Below are positions 27,221-36,483 of a DNA stretch of 64,000 bases, piece by piece. The position numbers and the translations under genes are program-made. Location of the stretch: contig CAJJAA010000002.1 in assembly GCA_905182025.1 (NCBI GenBank), forward strand, positions 1-64,000, written 5' to 3'. This stretch comes from an uncultured OM182 clade bacterium (lineage in GTDB: Bacteria; Pseudomonadota; Gammaproteobacteria; Pseudomonadales; Azotimanducaceae). Position 1 is the first letter of the stretch, and each line of letters begins with the position of its first letter. A model generated the notes under the pieces. It saw only the letters and a list, made by a program, of their open reading frames with translations, made no database searches and had not been told where the DNA came from.

Positions 27221-27634
27221 ATGACAATTCACGGCGAATGTTTTTGCGGCAAAATTCAATACGAGATATCCGGCCAACTTAGAGACGCTCGCTCCTGTCA
27301 TTGCTCTCGCTGTCGCAAAGCCTTCAGTTCACAAGCCTCTGCCTATGCACTAGTGGAGCCAGATGAGTTTAAATGGCTAGATGGAGAATCACTGTTAACT
27401 GACTATGTAAACCAATATGGCTTTGGTCTGCAGTTCTGCAAAAATTGTGGTTCGACTCTCACCGGTATTTATCAAGGCGTGGTCAACGGCGTAACACTAG
27501 GGTGCGTTGATGGAGACCCGAAAATCGAAATTGGCCGACATATTTATGTCGGATCAAAAGCAAACTGGGAAGTCATGCCCGATGTTTCGAATCAGTACGC
27601 AGAAGATAGATTATCCGGCGACAAACTTCGCTAA
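27221..27634 (+). CDS. GFA-family zinc protein (CENP-V/Gfa type)
   Basis: 137 residues. Zinc ligands are visible as GECFCG (Cys7, Cys9), SCHCSRC (Cys26, Cys28, Cys31) and FCKNCGS. The fold is that of glutathione-dependent formaldehyde-activating enzyme and its many paralogues, most of which have unknown substrates. TTGAGGTAAACG precedes the ATG. Converges with the nitroreductase gene. Confidence 0.88.
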   Translation: MTIHGECFCGKIQYEISGQLRDARSCHCSRCRKAFSSQASAYALVEPDEFKWLDGESLLTDYVNQYGFGLQFCKNCGSTLTGIYQGVVNGVTLGCVDGDPKIEIGRHIYVGSKANWEVMPDVSNQYAEDRLSGDKLR

Positions 27635-27695
27635 AGCTTGTGATCCTGACCGCTGCCGCGACAATTCCACAAAGCCACAATTTGATCGGTCACGT

Positions 27696-28340
27696 CTAAT
27701 CAAGTCGACCTTCAGGTATTTGATCAACAAAGAAGGCATCATCAATGGGTCGGCGCGTCGGTGTACCATATTTGCCTTTCGGCCAGCCAATAGGAATCAG
27801 CGCGGAACTGGGTGTTTTCTCAGACAAACCAATATATCTGTCAATCTCCTCACCATGCGCTCTGTGTGCAGTCGTTAAGGACGCACCTAAGCCTACCGCT
27901 CGACAGGCCAACAAAATATTTTGTATGGCTGGAAAGAGTGCCTGACTCTGAGGCTCACCACGACGAGTCCATCCTGCGACAAACAGATGCACGGGCGCCT
28001 CATGAAGATGCTCTGCCAAGTAAATTGCTGCGTTCATATTACGACGTTTCGCATCGGGGTAATCGGGGTTTTGTGCGGCGATTTTCGCCGGCTCAATATA
28101 ACTCTGAAAAGTCTCGTTGTATTTCTTTGCAATAAACGCGCGTTTGTCTTGGTCCATTACCGCCACAAAAAACCAAGGTTGGCGATTGCCGCCACTTGGC
28201 GCAAAGGTGCCCGCCTCGCAGACTTTCCGGATCAGTTCGACCGGCACAGGGTCTGACTTCAAACGCCTAATCGCACGTGTGGTTCGAATAGCGTCAAACA
28301 AACCGATATCTTCGCCAATTGAATCTATATCCACACTCAT
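27696..28340 (-). CDS. Nitroreductase family flavoprotein
   Basis: 214 residues. IRTTRAIRRLKSDPVP at the N-terminus binds FMN phosphate; APSGGNRQPW is the classic second FMN contact; the C-terminal IPIGWPKGKYG completes it. Members reduce nitro groups, quinones or enones using NAD(P)H. The ATG overlaps the stop of the upstream hydrolase gene as TAATG (28338-28342), so translation of the two is probably coupled. Confidence 0.85.
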   Translation of the reverse strand: MSVDIDSIGEDIGLFDAIRTTRAIRRLKSDPVPVELIRKVCEAGTFAPSGGNRQPWFFVAVMDQDKRAFIAKKYNETFQSYIEPAKIAAQNPDYPDAKRRNMNAAIYLAEHLHEAPVHLFVAGWTRRGEPQSQALFPAIQNILLACRAVGLGASLTTAHRAHGEEIDRYIGLSEKTPSSALIPIGWPKGKYGTPTRRPIDDAFFVDQIPEGRLD

Positions 28341-29185
28341 TACTTTACCCTTGAATAGCGATCATTTTTCATCTCAACACGACCATCTCGAACAAGACGT
28401 TCTAAATGCATGCCCATACTGCGCCTTTCCACCTGGTCCGCCATCGACCCACCTGTACCTGGACGGTAGACAAATCGATGCTCAACTATGGCGTCCATTG
28501 TGCGTGGCGCTTCGATAAAACGAAGCAAGTTGCCCTCTCGAAAATCAATCATGCTTCGAAAACTTTCGAGCATCACGAGAAATTCAGCACGGGATTCGAT
28601 TAATCCCTTATGGTGGAAGGTCAACCACCACTGCGCGTCTACTGTCTTCAAGAACGCTAAACTGCGCTCAAAGTCCTCTAGGTTAGACCAAGCATCGCCA
28701 TAGTAAGGACCAAAGCCCGTCAGTTCGATATCACCTAGGTAAACAAGTCGCTCAGCCACATGCTGTTCGCTTTCCCATTCAATCAGGAAACACGTATGGC
28801 CTCTTGTGTGGCCGGGTGTATGCATTGCGGTGACAGTCACCCCACCTAAATCAAAAACCTCTCCATCTTTGTATGCGATCACATCAGCACGAGGTTCAAA
28901 GAAGAACTCATTTTCGATTGTCACTTTAAACTCATCACGCAAAGGACCATCAAACCCATATATGTCCAACATACCGTCTATCGATGTCATACCTACCGCA
29001 TCCGCTTCATGGGCGTGGCAACTCGCGTTCGGAAACAAATGGGTACCGGCAACATGATCTTCATGTACATGGCTAAGCAGGATCATATCGACCGCCGGAA
29101 GCTGGCCTTTTCTCGCCACAACACCTAGGCAGGGGTCAACTATCGCGGTTTTGTCAGCACCCGTTATCAGTAACGAATTACCCAT
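28340..29185 (-). CDS. Metallo-beta-lactamase-fold hydrolase coupled to the nitroreductase
   Basis: 281 residues as called. HVHEDH holds the metal ligands; MHTPGHTRGH and LGDIELTG the later ones; a helical C-terminal region follows. The reading frame may start earlier: the frame continues upstream for 13 codons (ending NIP before MGNS), as in typical relatives, and the ribosome site AAGGAG at 29202-29207 lies 16 bases from the ATG, too far for normal use. No ATG, GTG or TTG lies in the extension. Substrate unknown. Confidence 0.75.
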   Translation of the reverse strand: MGNSLLITGADKTAIVDPCLGVVARKGQLPAVDMILLSHVHEDHVAGTHLFPNASCHAHEADAVGMTSIDGMLDIYGFDGPLRDEFKVTIENEFFFEPRADVIAYKDGEVFDLGGVTVTAMHTPGHTRGHTCFLIEWESEQHVAERLVYLGDIELTGFGPYYGDAWSNLEDFERSLAFLKTVDAQWWLTFHHKGLIESRAEFLVMLESFRSMIDFREGNLLRFIEAPRTMDAIVEHRFVYRPGTGGSMADQVERRSMGMHLERLVRDGRVEMKNDRYSRVK

Positions 29186-29344
29186 GGGGATATTTACCGT
29201 TCTCCTTACCGAATAAAATGGTCAGTGGACCAAGGTCCCGTTTTTCAAGCACCAAAGGTTGCTCATTTACCGCATTATCTGCTAACACATCTACCACAAC
29301 TCGCTTTCCTTTTTTTATAACCATCGTTTGTTAATCAAGTAATA

Positions 29345-30709
29345 CTACTTTTTTGCTCTTCTAAACTCACCAATTGGACCGGGGAATACCACCGGACTCT
29401 CAATGCCGTTTTTATTGACACTGGCAACTCCGAAAATGTAATTGTCTATAACAACATTTTCCAGTGTAAATGCCGCAACATCACCGCTATCTCGACTCCA
29501 CTGCCATTGAGCTTCAGTGGTTAATCGCCAATAGACTTTGTAGCTAACCGCATCTTTTACTTTTACCCATTTCAACGTGGTGCTGGCAGACACGATCCCT
29601 TCGATAGTGACACGCAGCGGAGGTGCGGGAGCAAACGCCATCGAAGCAAGACTCACCGCATTCAAACCGGTAACCGATGCAGCATAATCAAAATCAACAC
29701 CCGATAATACGTCGCCATACTCTCTTGCTTTTGCTGTACGAATATCTTGATGCTGTCGGTCGTAGTGCTCATTGGTCTCCATAATTCTTACGGCAGGAAA
29801 ACCGACTTCGTTAAAGGGGCGGTGGTGACCCCCACGGCCGAATCGATCTAGCCGATAGATCATCATGACATCCAGATTAAGAAAATACCCATCCGCTATT
29901 CGATCGATATATCGCGCGATGTTCCGCGAAGGTGAATCAACCTCACCGCCCGTAAATCGCCTAAGTCTTGCCTCCTTATCTGTCTCGGTCGGACGCGTCG
30001 CTTCAGAAAAAACCCTTACCGTCGTGTTATTCGTCACGCCATTGATGCCGGTAATGTTGCCAATCATATCGTTGTTTAACACCGCTTCAATATACCAATC
30101 ATCGATTAGGGCCTGTTCCGCCATAATCTTTCCGCCAAACAGCCCCTGCTCTTCACCCGATAAACCGGCAAAGACGATAGAACCTGCAAACCGGTATTGG
30201 CTTAGAATTCGAGCCGCTTCAAGCACGCCTGCCATACCGGACGCATTGTCATTCGCACCGGGCGAATCAGAGGTCGCATCTAAGGGATCGGTAACACGCG
30301 AATCTATGTCACCGGACATGATGACGTATCGGTTTCGATCCGTTGTACCCTGCAGCACTGCGATGACATTGACGACCTCAGTAGGGTTAGGAATTCTAGG
30401 TGTACCTTGAAAAACACGTTGTTGGGTATAAACCTTCAAACAACCGCCACATGCTGCTGATATTCGGTTAAATTCAGCTTCGATCCAACGTCTTGCTGCA
30501 CCGATGCCTCGTTCATCAGATTCAGTTTCAGAAAGCGTATGACGGGTACCAAATTGAACTAGGCTTGTGATATCGGACTCGATCCGCTCGGCAGAAGCAG
30601 CCTTTGCGATGGCGAATAATGCAGCTTCGTCGGCATAACTTGATGGAAATACCAGAGCCAGACAAAGGCATGCCGCCAAACTCGTTACCTTTGTGTGCCT
30701 AGGTGTCAT
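29345..30709 (-). CDS. Secreted M28-family metallopeptidase with a C-terminal FnIII-like domain
   Basis: 454 residues. A Sec signal peptide covers about residues 1-26 (cleavage near SYADEA). The M28 zinc sites are seen in MSGDIDS, PGANDNASG and LSGEEQGLFGG, where the Glu pair supplies the base; a further histidine lies in GGHHRPF. From about residue 365 a fibronectin type III-like segment follows (VSYKVYWR). Family members are aminopeptidases or carboxypeptidases; the specificity is open. The MFS gene is 21 bp upstream on the same strand, so export of a peptidase and uptake of products could be linked. Confidence 0.85.
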   Translation of the reverse strand: MTPRHTKVTSLAACLCLALVFPSSYADEAALFAIAKAASAERIESDITSLVQFGTRHTLSETESDERGIGAARRWIEAEFNRISAACGGCLKVYTQQRVFQGTPRIPNPTEVVNVIAVLQGTTDRNRYVIMSGDIDSRVTDPLDATSDSPGANDNASGMAGVLEAARILSQYRFAGSIVFAGLSGEEQGLFGGKIMAEQALIDDWYIEAVLNNDMIGNITGINGVTNNTTVRVFSEATRPTETDKEARLRRFTGGEVDSPSRNIARYIDRIADGYFLNLDVMMIYRLDRFGRGGHHRPFNEVGFPAVRIMETNEHYDRQHQDIRTAKAREYGDVLSGVDFDYAASVTGLNAVSLASMAFAPAPPLRVTIEGIVSASTTLKWVKVKDAVSYKVYWRLTTEAQWQWSRDSGDVAAFTLENVVIDNYIFGVASVNKNGIESPVVFPGPIGEFRRAKK

Positions 30710-30730
30710 GATAAGCGTCTCTTGATTAAG

Positions 30731-32086
30731 CTAATTTTTTGATTCCTCATCTTGCCGCTCTAGGTCCGCACGCATCCGATTGTATCCACGCCATGAAAGG
30801 CCACTCAAGCACGCTGCGATAAGAAAAACACCCGCACCGATACCATCAAAGTCAGCAAGCAAAGGCACATCTGACCAACCTAGGTAGAGCGCAATACCAA
30901 TAAAGGGCGCCGTTGCACCTCTGATGCCTGTGAGTGTGACATGCGCACCCATATAAGTTGCCAAAAGTTTCTGGCTCGAAAAATCATTATGACCTAGATT
31001 CCATGCTAACGAACCGCCACCTCTGGCGATACCCAGTACGAGGCGTCCAAGCGCAAGCAAAATGAACGAACCGTTCAACGCGCCGAGCCACATGATAAGC
31101 TGAGAGCCGACCCAGAAGATGCTTTGTCTGGCACGAAACAGCGTCACGTGATGCTTATCCAGATAGTTTGCCCATAGCGGCAAGGCACACATAGAAACAA
31201 CAAAAGGAATAATCACTGTAATGCCAAGGCTAACCGAATAGCTCGCAGCAAGTTGATTGGATACAAGGTAAATCAAGGGTGCTTCTAGCATCATGTTCGA
31301 GGTGCCGGCCAAAAATTGATAGCGCTGATAGCGCGCAAACGCCGGATCCTGCTTCAATACCTGCCACATGCTGGTTGTGTCGTTGTCCGATGCATCAGGC
31401 GCACTGCCGCTCTCAAGTTCAATCTGCGCTAAATCGCCGGGCACCGTGATTTTAGAAAATGCCCTTACACCAATGACGCCTAGTATTGCTGCGATGCAGA
31501 AGATATACCGAAAGGAATCAGGGTTTGCATCCAAACTCAAGCCACCGAGACTCACAACCATGACCATCGTAAAACTGTGCACCAGCATTAACCGACCGGT
31601 AATACGCGCGCGCACACTGCGACCGTAGTTAAGGCTCCAAACCATACTGCGAGCCGTAATCTGACCTGCCATCAATAGCCGAACGACTATAACAGCCGCA
31701 ACAATAATCCAAGCGCCCCATTCCTCAGACGGCGTCAGCGCAACGAGGCCGGTGAACAGCAATATTAAATATTGTATGGTGACAATGGTCGATACCTTGT
31801 CTCGACCGCGAATGATTTTTGCCCAAACAAAGCTTGATAAATTACTGAACATGGGCGCCGCGGTGATAATCGCCAGAACCCAAGGCTCAACTTGGTATAA
31901 CTTATCCGCGACAACCCCGACGAAGCCTCCCTCCATCACGGCAAAAGACATAGGTACCGTCAACTCGGTCACCAGCTCACGCCGATAACTTTTCTGGGTA
32001 ACCTCCTGTTGTTGAGGAAGTTCGATAAAATCTTTCAATAATGATGTTTTGAAAAATGACATTTTCAACAACGACCTGTTACTCAT
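30731..32086 (-). CDS. MFS transporter
   Basis: About 451 residues with roughly twelve hydrophobic segments and the inter-domain loop near residue 210-240 (rich in charged residues). I chose ATG 32086 (MSNRSLLKM), eleven bases after AAAAGG; a TTG at 32107 is the alternative. No substrate-specific motif recognised. It is followed 21 bp later by the secreted M28 peptidase gene and is divergent from the methyltransferase gene. Confidence 0.8.
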   Translation of the reverse strand: MSNRSLLKMSFFKTSLLKDFIELPQQQEVTQKSYRRELVTELTVPMSFAVMEGGFVGVVADKLYQVEPWVLAIITAAPMFSNLSSFVWAKIIRGRDKVSTIVTIQYLILLFTGLVALTPSEEWGAWIIVAAVIVVRLLMAGQITARSMVWSLNYGRSVRARITGRLMLVHSFTMVMVVSLGGLSLDANPDSFRYIFCIAAILGVIGVRAFSKITVPGDLAQIELESGSAPDASDNDTTSMWQVLKQDPAFARYQRYQFLAGTSNMMLEAPLIYLVSNQLAASYSVSLGITVIIPFVVSMCALPLWANYLDKHHVTLFRARQSIFWVGSQLIMWLGALNGSFILLALGRLVLGIARGGGSLAWNLGHNDFSSQKLLATYMGAHVTLTGIRGATAPFIGIALYLGWSDVPLLADFDGIGAGVFLIAACLSGLSWRGYNRMRADLERQDEESKN

Positions 32087-32174
32087 CAGCAATCCGACCT
32101 TTTGCAAGACTACCTATTGCGAGCAAGGCTAGCAAAGGCGATCATTAAATACCGAGTATTTAGTCGACTGCACC

Positions 32175-32837
32175 TTGTCAAAGCTACTTCAATCCAACAT
32201 TCGAAAAACAATCGCAGCGGCCAATATCGTGTGCGCCGCTTTACCCTGTACGGACGATTCCAAAGATCCCCTGCTTCTGTATCTCTTGTCGGAAGATTAT
32301 CCTAAGGGTCGGCTTGATCACGACGACATGATGGCCATTATTAACGAACCGGCCTATTGGGCGTTTTGTTGGGCTAGCGGTCAGGTGTTGGCACGACACA
32401 TTCTGGCTCACAGGCAAACATTTGTTGGCAAATCAGTACTCGATTTTGGCGCGGGTTCGGGCGTTGTCGCTATCGCGGCGAAACTGGCGGGTGCACAGCG
32501 GGTCATAGCCTGTGATATTGATCCACACGCCCTCGACGCTTGCGCGGAGAACGCCAAACTTAACCACGTGGACATCGAGCTCTTGGCAGACATTGATGCG
32601 TTGTCCGGCCATGTGGATATTATTATCGCCGCAGATGTCCTTTATGACCGGGAAAATTTTTCCTGGATTGACGAACTAAAAGATATCGCACACGAAATCA
32701 TTATTGCCGATTCAAGAGTCAAATCAGATTTACTAAAAGGATATAAAATCATTGACCGCATCACAGCTTCAACGGTGCCCGATCTAGACGAATTTAAAGA
32801 ATTCAGCGATGTGAGAATTTACAGAAGCGTGATCTGA
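32175..32837 (+). CDS. Class I SAM-dependent methyltransferase, ETFB-lysine-methyltransferase-like
   Basis: 220 residues. Motif I is VLDFGAGSGVVAIAAKLAG, motif II ends in ACDIDPHA, and the post-I region has IIAADVLYD. The preceding EPAYWAFCWASGQVLARHI and overall size resemble METTL20/PrmA-related protein lysine methyltransferases, which act on electron-transfer flavoprotein beta subunit. That would fit a genome rich in acyl-CoA dehydrogenases, but it is inference. Starts at TTG 32175, with no clear ribosome site. Confidence 0.72.
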   Translation: MSKLLQSNIRKTIAAANIVCAALPCTDDSKDPLLLYLLSEDYPKGRLDHDDMMAIINEPAYWAFCWASGQVLARHILAHRQTFVGKSVLDFGAGSGVVAIAAKLAGAQRVIACDIDPHALDACAENAKLNHVDIELLADIDALSGHVDIIIAADVLYDRENFSWIDELKDIAHEIIIADSRVKSDLLKGYKIIDRITASTVPDLDEFKEFSDVRIYRSVI

Positions 32838-33072
32838 TGAAAGACAAACCGGAGCGCGATAAAAGGACGTCAAAATCGGTTAAATGCAAACCGGGTACGC
32901 CCTGCCTGATGCCTCTCTCGCATGTTGATGAACCTACCATGCCCAGCTTATAACTGCCGGCGACTTTCCGCCTTGTAACAGACGGTTTGAGTGCGCTGTC
33001 GGCTCTAGCCGTCTGGGCTACCTTAGCTTGGATATAAGGCGCGACGCTTGTCTTCAAAGGCGCCTGAACGGT

Positions 33073-33273
33073 CTATGATAACAGTTCAGCAAATCGGTTG
33101 TGCGCAACCCCTTCAAAGAAATCTTCGTATACTTCTTCATATAGCACTTTGAGAAAGGTTTTTTTCAATTCCCAATCAGGGTCTAGCCTCAACTTTCTGA
33201 CGTCATCCGCTGACAAAGCACCTGATCGAAACATATCAACTAAGTTCAAAAACTCAACATAGCGTTGACTCAT
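33073..33273 (-). CDS. Small hypothetical protein
   Basis: 66 residues, acidic, predicted all-helical (MFRSGALSADDVRKLRLDP and VLYEEVYEDFFEG). No known motif. The base composition and amino-acid usage look like a real protein, and the start has a weak GGATG upstream. Its neighbours (methyltransferase and acetyltransferase) give no clue. Confidence 0.5.
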   Translation of the reverse strand: MSQRYVEFLNLVDMFRSGALSADDVRKLRLDPDWELKKTFLKVLYEEVYEDFFEGVAHNRFAELLS

Positions 33274-33379
33274 ACATTACATCCATTACCGCTACCCTTC
33301 TTAAGTGAGGTGACTTCCCGTTCACGCCCACTGAATGAAGAATATATTTCTACGACTAACTGTTAGATTAAAGTATACG

Positions 33380-33844
33380 CTAAAAGTAGGCCCCTAGACT
33401 CAATCGATAGCCGATTTGATGAAAAATATTTTTACCGTTTACTGCCCGACGACTTCCATCAGGCTCAAACCCTAAGGAAGCAAACGGGCAAGCTATTTCA
33501 GCATCAGCCCAAATATGGGCTGAGTCGAAATTTCTAAGTTTTAAAACACTCAAACCCCGCACGAGTAATTTTCGGCCGATGCCTTGATATCTATATTCCT
33601 GGGCAAGATACAGTGCAGCGATTTGACCCATCGACGACTCGCCGAGATCCGACCGGCCAGCACTAACGAACCCAAAGGGTTTAGTGTCTTCAATCAGATA
33701 CGTAAATTGCTCGCCGACTGATTTTTCTGCATCACCCATCACCTTAAGATCAATAGGATAAGACTCATCCAAGAGCAGCAAAGCCAGCGCAGCCGTATCG
33801 CTTTGCTCGGCGCGCCGGATTAAAAATGAACGCTCTGTACTCAT
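33380..33844 (-). CDS. GNAT-family N-acetyltransferase
   Basis: 154 residues from ATG 33844. Acetyl-CoA-binding motif A reads LAQEYRYQGIGRKLLVRGL; the C-terminal NIFHQIGYRL is also typical. Acceptor unknown. The LLM oxidoreductase gene upstream on the same strand ends about 70 bp away. Confidence 0.8.
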   Translation of the reverse strand: MSTERSFLIRRAEQSDTAALALLLLDESYPIDLKVMGDAEKSVGEQFTYLIEDTKPFGFVSAGRSDLGESSMGQIAALYLAQEYRYQGIGRKLLVRGLSVLKLRNFDSAHIWADAEIACPFASLGFEPDGSRRAVNGKNIFHQIGYRLSLGAYF

Positions 33845-33913
33845 CAAAATCAATTTACCGAATAAAGCTCAATCGCCCCTGTGCAACAAATACGCGCCCT
33901 AGCGCCTATTAAT

Positions 33914-34936
33914 TTAACCCAGTACGATTTCAGCCATCTGCTGGATTTGCTGTTCATTACGTGCGTTCACAAGCAACGATGTAACCGGTGTTTCTCGCCA
34001 AGCTTGAAGCCGATCTTTAACACGGTCAATTGGACCGACGAGCGAGATTTCATCTGCAAAGGCAGTAGGAACAGCCATCACAGCTTCGTCTTTTTTACCC
34101 GCTAGAAATAAATCTTGAATTTTTCGTGCTTCCGCTTCAAGCCCCATCCGACCCATCAGCTCAGTATGAAAATTACGGTCTTTCGCGCCCATACCACCAA
34201 TATACAGCGCAAGGTTATGCTTAATTGGAATCAAGCCCTGTTCAACATCATCGCAAATATTGATCGTCACGCCTTGGCATATCTCAAAACCCGGTTTAGC
34301 ATCTTTGATTTGATCCGCGTAAACCTCCTGACGGTAAGGTGAGTAGTAAAGTGGCAACCAGCCGTCAGCGATCTCTGCTGCCATCGTGACGTTTTTCGGG
34401 CCTTCTGCACCGAGAAAAATCGGCATATCACTGCGTAGTGGGTGCGTAATGGGTTTGAGTGACTTACCAAGCCCCCAAGAACCTTCGCCACGGTACGGTA
34501 ATGGATAGTGCTTGCCACCCTCATTCGACACAGGCGCTTCACGCGCCATGACTTGACGTATGATATCGATGTACTCACGGGTTCTTGAAAGAGGTTTAGC
34601 AAAAGGCTGGCCGTACCAGCCCTCCACGACCTGCGGACCCGATACACCCAAGCCCAATATCATTCGACCGTTTGACAGGTGATCCAGCGTTAGCGCTGCC
34701 ATTGCCGTCGCGGTTGGGGTTCGTGCAGAAAGTTGTGCAACCGCTGTGCCTAGGCGAATGCGACTCGTGTGGGCACCAATCCATGCTAACGGTGTAAAAA
34801 CATCTGAGCCCCACGCCTCCGCAGTAAATATCGCGTCATAGCCTAGTTTTTCAGCAGTCACCGCCATGTTGACAGTATTGGGGTTTGGACCCGCTCCCCA
34901 GTAGCCCATTTGAATACCTAATTTCAAGTCGTCCAT
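33914..34936 (-). CDS. Luciferase-like (LLM) flavin/F420-dependent oxidoreductase
   Basis: 340 residues forming a TIM barrel. Family marks are YDAIFTAEAWGSDVFTPLAWIGAHT, IRLGTAV, LDHLSNGRMILGLGVSGPQVVEGWYG and IFLGAEGPKNVTMAAEIADGWLP. The last two are typical of the F420-dependent branch, though FMN-dependent relatives exist, so cofactor is not certain. Substrate unknown. GAGAGG lies eight bases before the ATG. Two more LLM proteins occur in this window. Confidence 0.85.
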   Translation of the reverse strand: MDDLKLGIQMGYWGAGPNPNTVNMAVTAEKLGYDAIFTAEAWGSDVFTPLAWIGAHTSRIRLGTAVAQLSARTPTATAMAALTLDHLSNGRMILGLGVSGPQVVEGWYGQPFAKPLSRTREYIDIIRQVMAREAPVSNEGGKHYPLPYRGEGSWGLGKSLKPITHPLRSDMPIFLGAEGPKNVTMAAEIADGWLPLYYSPYRQEVYADQIKDAKPGFEICQGVTINICDDVEQGLIPIKHNLALYIGGMGAKDRNFHTELMGRMGLEAEARKIQDLFLAGKKDEAVMAVPTAFADEISLVGPIDRVKDRLQAWRETPVTSLLVNARNEQQIQQMAEIVLG

Positions 34937-35200
34937 TTCTTTAACCTCTCTTATCCGAACTTTTGATAATTGTTACGTCCCTCACAATGCCGGATTGCGC
35001 CATTCAAAATCAATAGAAAAAGCTGTCTAGTCTTGCTTAAACCTTGTAATTCATGAACTTGCCCCAATCTCCTGTAGCTAGACACAGCAGGTGCACCAGC
35101 ACCCGTGTCATTTCGATCGCGTAAGCGGGTGGAAATAGATCGACACCATTGTTATTCTTGCGCGCTTGCTACATTTGCATTTATTTAAGGAATATCCGCT

Positions 35201-35779
35201 ATGAGGAACGACGAAACGCCAGAGGCCAAAATACCTAATGTGAGCTTTCTGGACGAGAAGTTATTCAAGTCGAGATCCATATCAATTTTTGGTGGTATTA
35301 ATGAGAAGGTTGCACGGGCAGTTACCGAGCAGCTGCTAGCACTTGCTGCCGATAGTGACGAGCACATTGATATCTATATCAGCTCTCCCGGTGGACATGT
35401 TGAGTCCGGTGATGTTATCTACGATATGATCAAATTTATAAAGCCAGAGGTTCGCGTCATAGGAACAGGCTGGGTTGCCAGCGCTGCAACCACGATCTAT
35501 CTCGCTGCCAAGAAGGAAAATCGTTACTCATTACCCAATACACGCTATCTGGTACATCAGCCTTCTGGCGGTTCACAGGGCGATGCAACGGATATCAGTA
35601 TTCAGGCCGAGCAAATCATTAAGACTAAGGCCCGCATCAACAAGCTGATTGCGGATGAAACAGGTCGTCCTGTTGAGCAAGTTGAGAAAGATACCGACAG
35701 GGACTATTGGATGTCAGTAGACGAAGCGATTGACTACGGTATTGTCACTAAAGTCATCGCCTCATCGAGTGAGCTTTAA
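35201..35779 (+). CDS. ClpP-type serine protease paralogue
   Basis: 192 residues. The catalytic triad can be placed: Ser94 in GWVASAATT, His119 in LVHQPSGG and Asp168 in DRDYW. SSPGGHVESGDVIYDMI is the substrate-binding strand. Compared with the main ClpP (GQAASMGA), the serine motif is altered, so this is probably an accessory paralogue rather than the housekeeping subunit. No clpX or clpA is adjacent. TAAGGA precedes the ATG. The acetyltransferase gene follows by about 50 bp. Confidence 0.88.
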   Translation: MRNDETPEAKIPNVSFLDEKLFKSRSISIFGGINEKVARAVTEQLLALAADSDEHIDIYISSPGGHVESGDVIYDMIKFIKPEVRVIGTGWVASAATTIYLAAKKENRYSLPNTRYLVHQPSGGSQGDATDISIQAEQIIKTKARINKLIADETGRPVEQVEKDTDRDYWMSVDEAIDYGIVTKVIASSSEL

Positions 35780-35831
35780 AGACACCGTAGGTAACTCAAG
35801 ACGCTAACGAGACGGGGAGCAGGTAAAAGGC

Positions 35832-36446
35832 ATGCAAGCCCAAGTCGCAACCAACTCGCGCGTCACTGTCCTTGCTGATGTACTCCAACGCGCATTTCGT
35901 GACGATCCGGTTATGCGCTGGATACTCCCCGCCGACATTGATTACGATCGAGCAGCCTTACCGCTTTTTTCGCATATTCTAAGCAAAACAACCGATAGCC
36001 AAAGCTGTTTTACCGATAGCGAAGAACGTGGGGTTTCTCTGTGGGAATCCCCCGGACATCGACTTAGTCTACCTTCGCAGCTAAACACATTTCTTAAATT
36101 GGCTTGGTTGCTGAAGGGAAATATCAGTCGCGCTTCAAAAATCCAAGCTGTGATGGAAAATTACAAACCGAGAAGGCCATTCTGGCATCTGACCTATCTC
36201 GCCACCGACCCTGATTTTCAAGGTCAAGGAATCGGCAGACGCTTACTCTCACCCATCACTGAAAATCTGCCTGCATCCGGTGTCGATAAAACACCGGTCT
36301 ATTTGGAGTGCTCCAACAAGGACAGCATTTCTTTCTATTTATCGCAGGGCTTTAACTTGATTGAGGAAGTGAAAATCCCAGATGGACCTACCATCTGGCC
36401 GATGTCTTATAGCTATCGCAGTCAGAACAACGTGTTAAAGCAATAG
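35832..36446 (+). CDS. GNAT-family N-acetyltransferase
   Basis: 204 residues. The N-terminal AFRDDPVMRWILP and the acetyl-CoA motif LATDPDFQGQGIGRRLL belong to the GNAT group that includes many puromycin acetyltransferase-like and MSMEG-type enzymes; the final YLECSNKDSISFYLSQGFNL fits. Acceptor unknown. It is on the same strand as the ClpP-like gene and likely co-transcribed. Confidence 0.82.
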   Translation: MQAQVATNSRVTVLADVLQRAFRDDPVMRWILPADIDYDRAALPLFSHILSKTTDSQSCFTDSEERGVSLWESPGHRLSLPSQLNTFLKLAWLLKGNISRASKIQAVMENYKPRRPFWHLTYLATDPDFQGQGIGRRLLSPITENLPASGVDKTPVYLECSNKDSISFYLSQGFNLIEEVKIPDGPTIWPMSYSYRSQNNVLKQ

Positions 36447-36483
36447 ATTTAGTTTTAAACGCGATTTATTAAGCGCTATTCGT

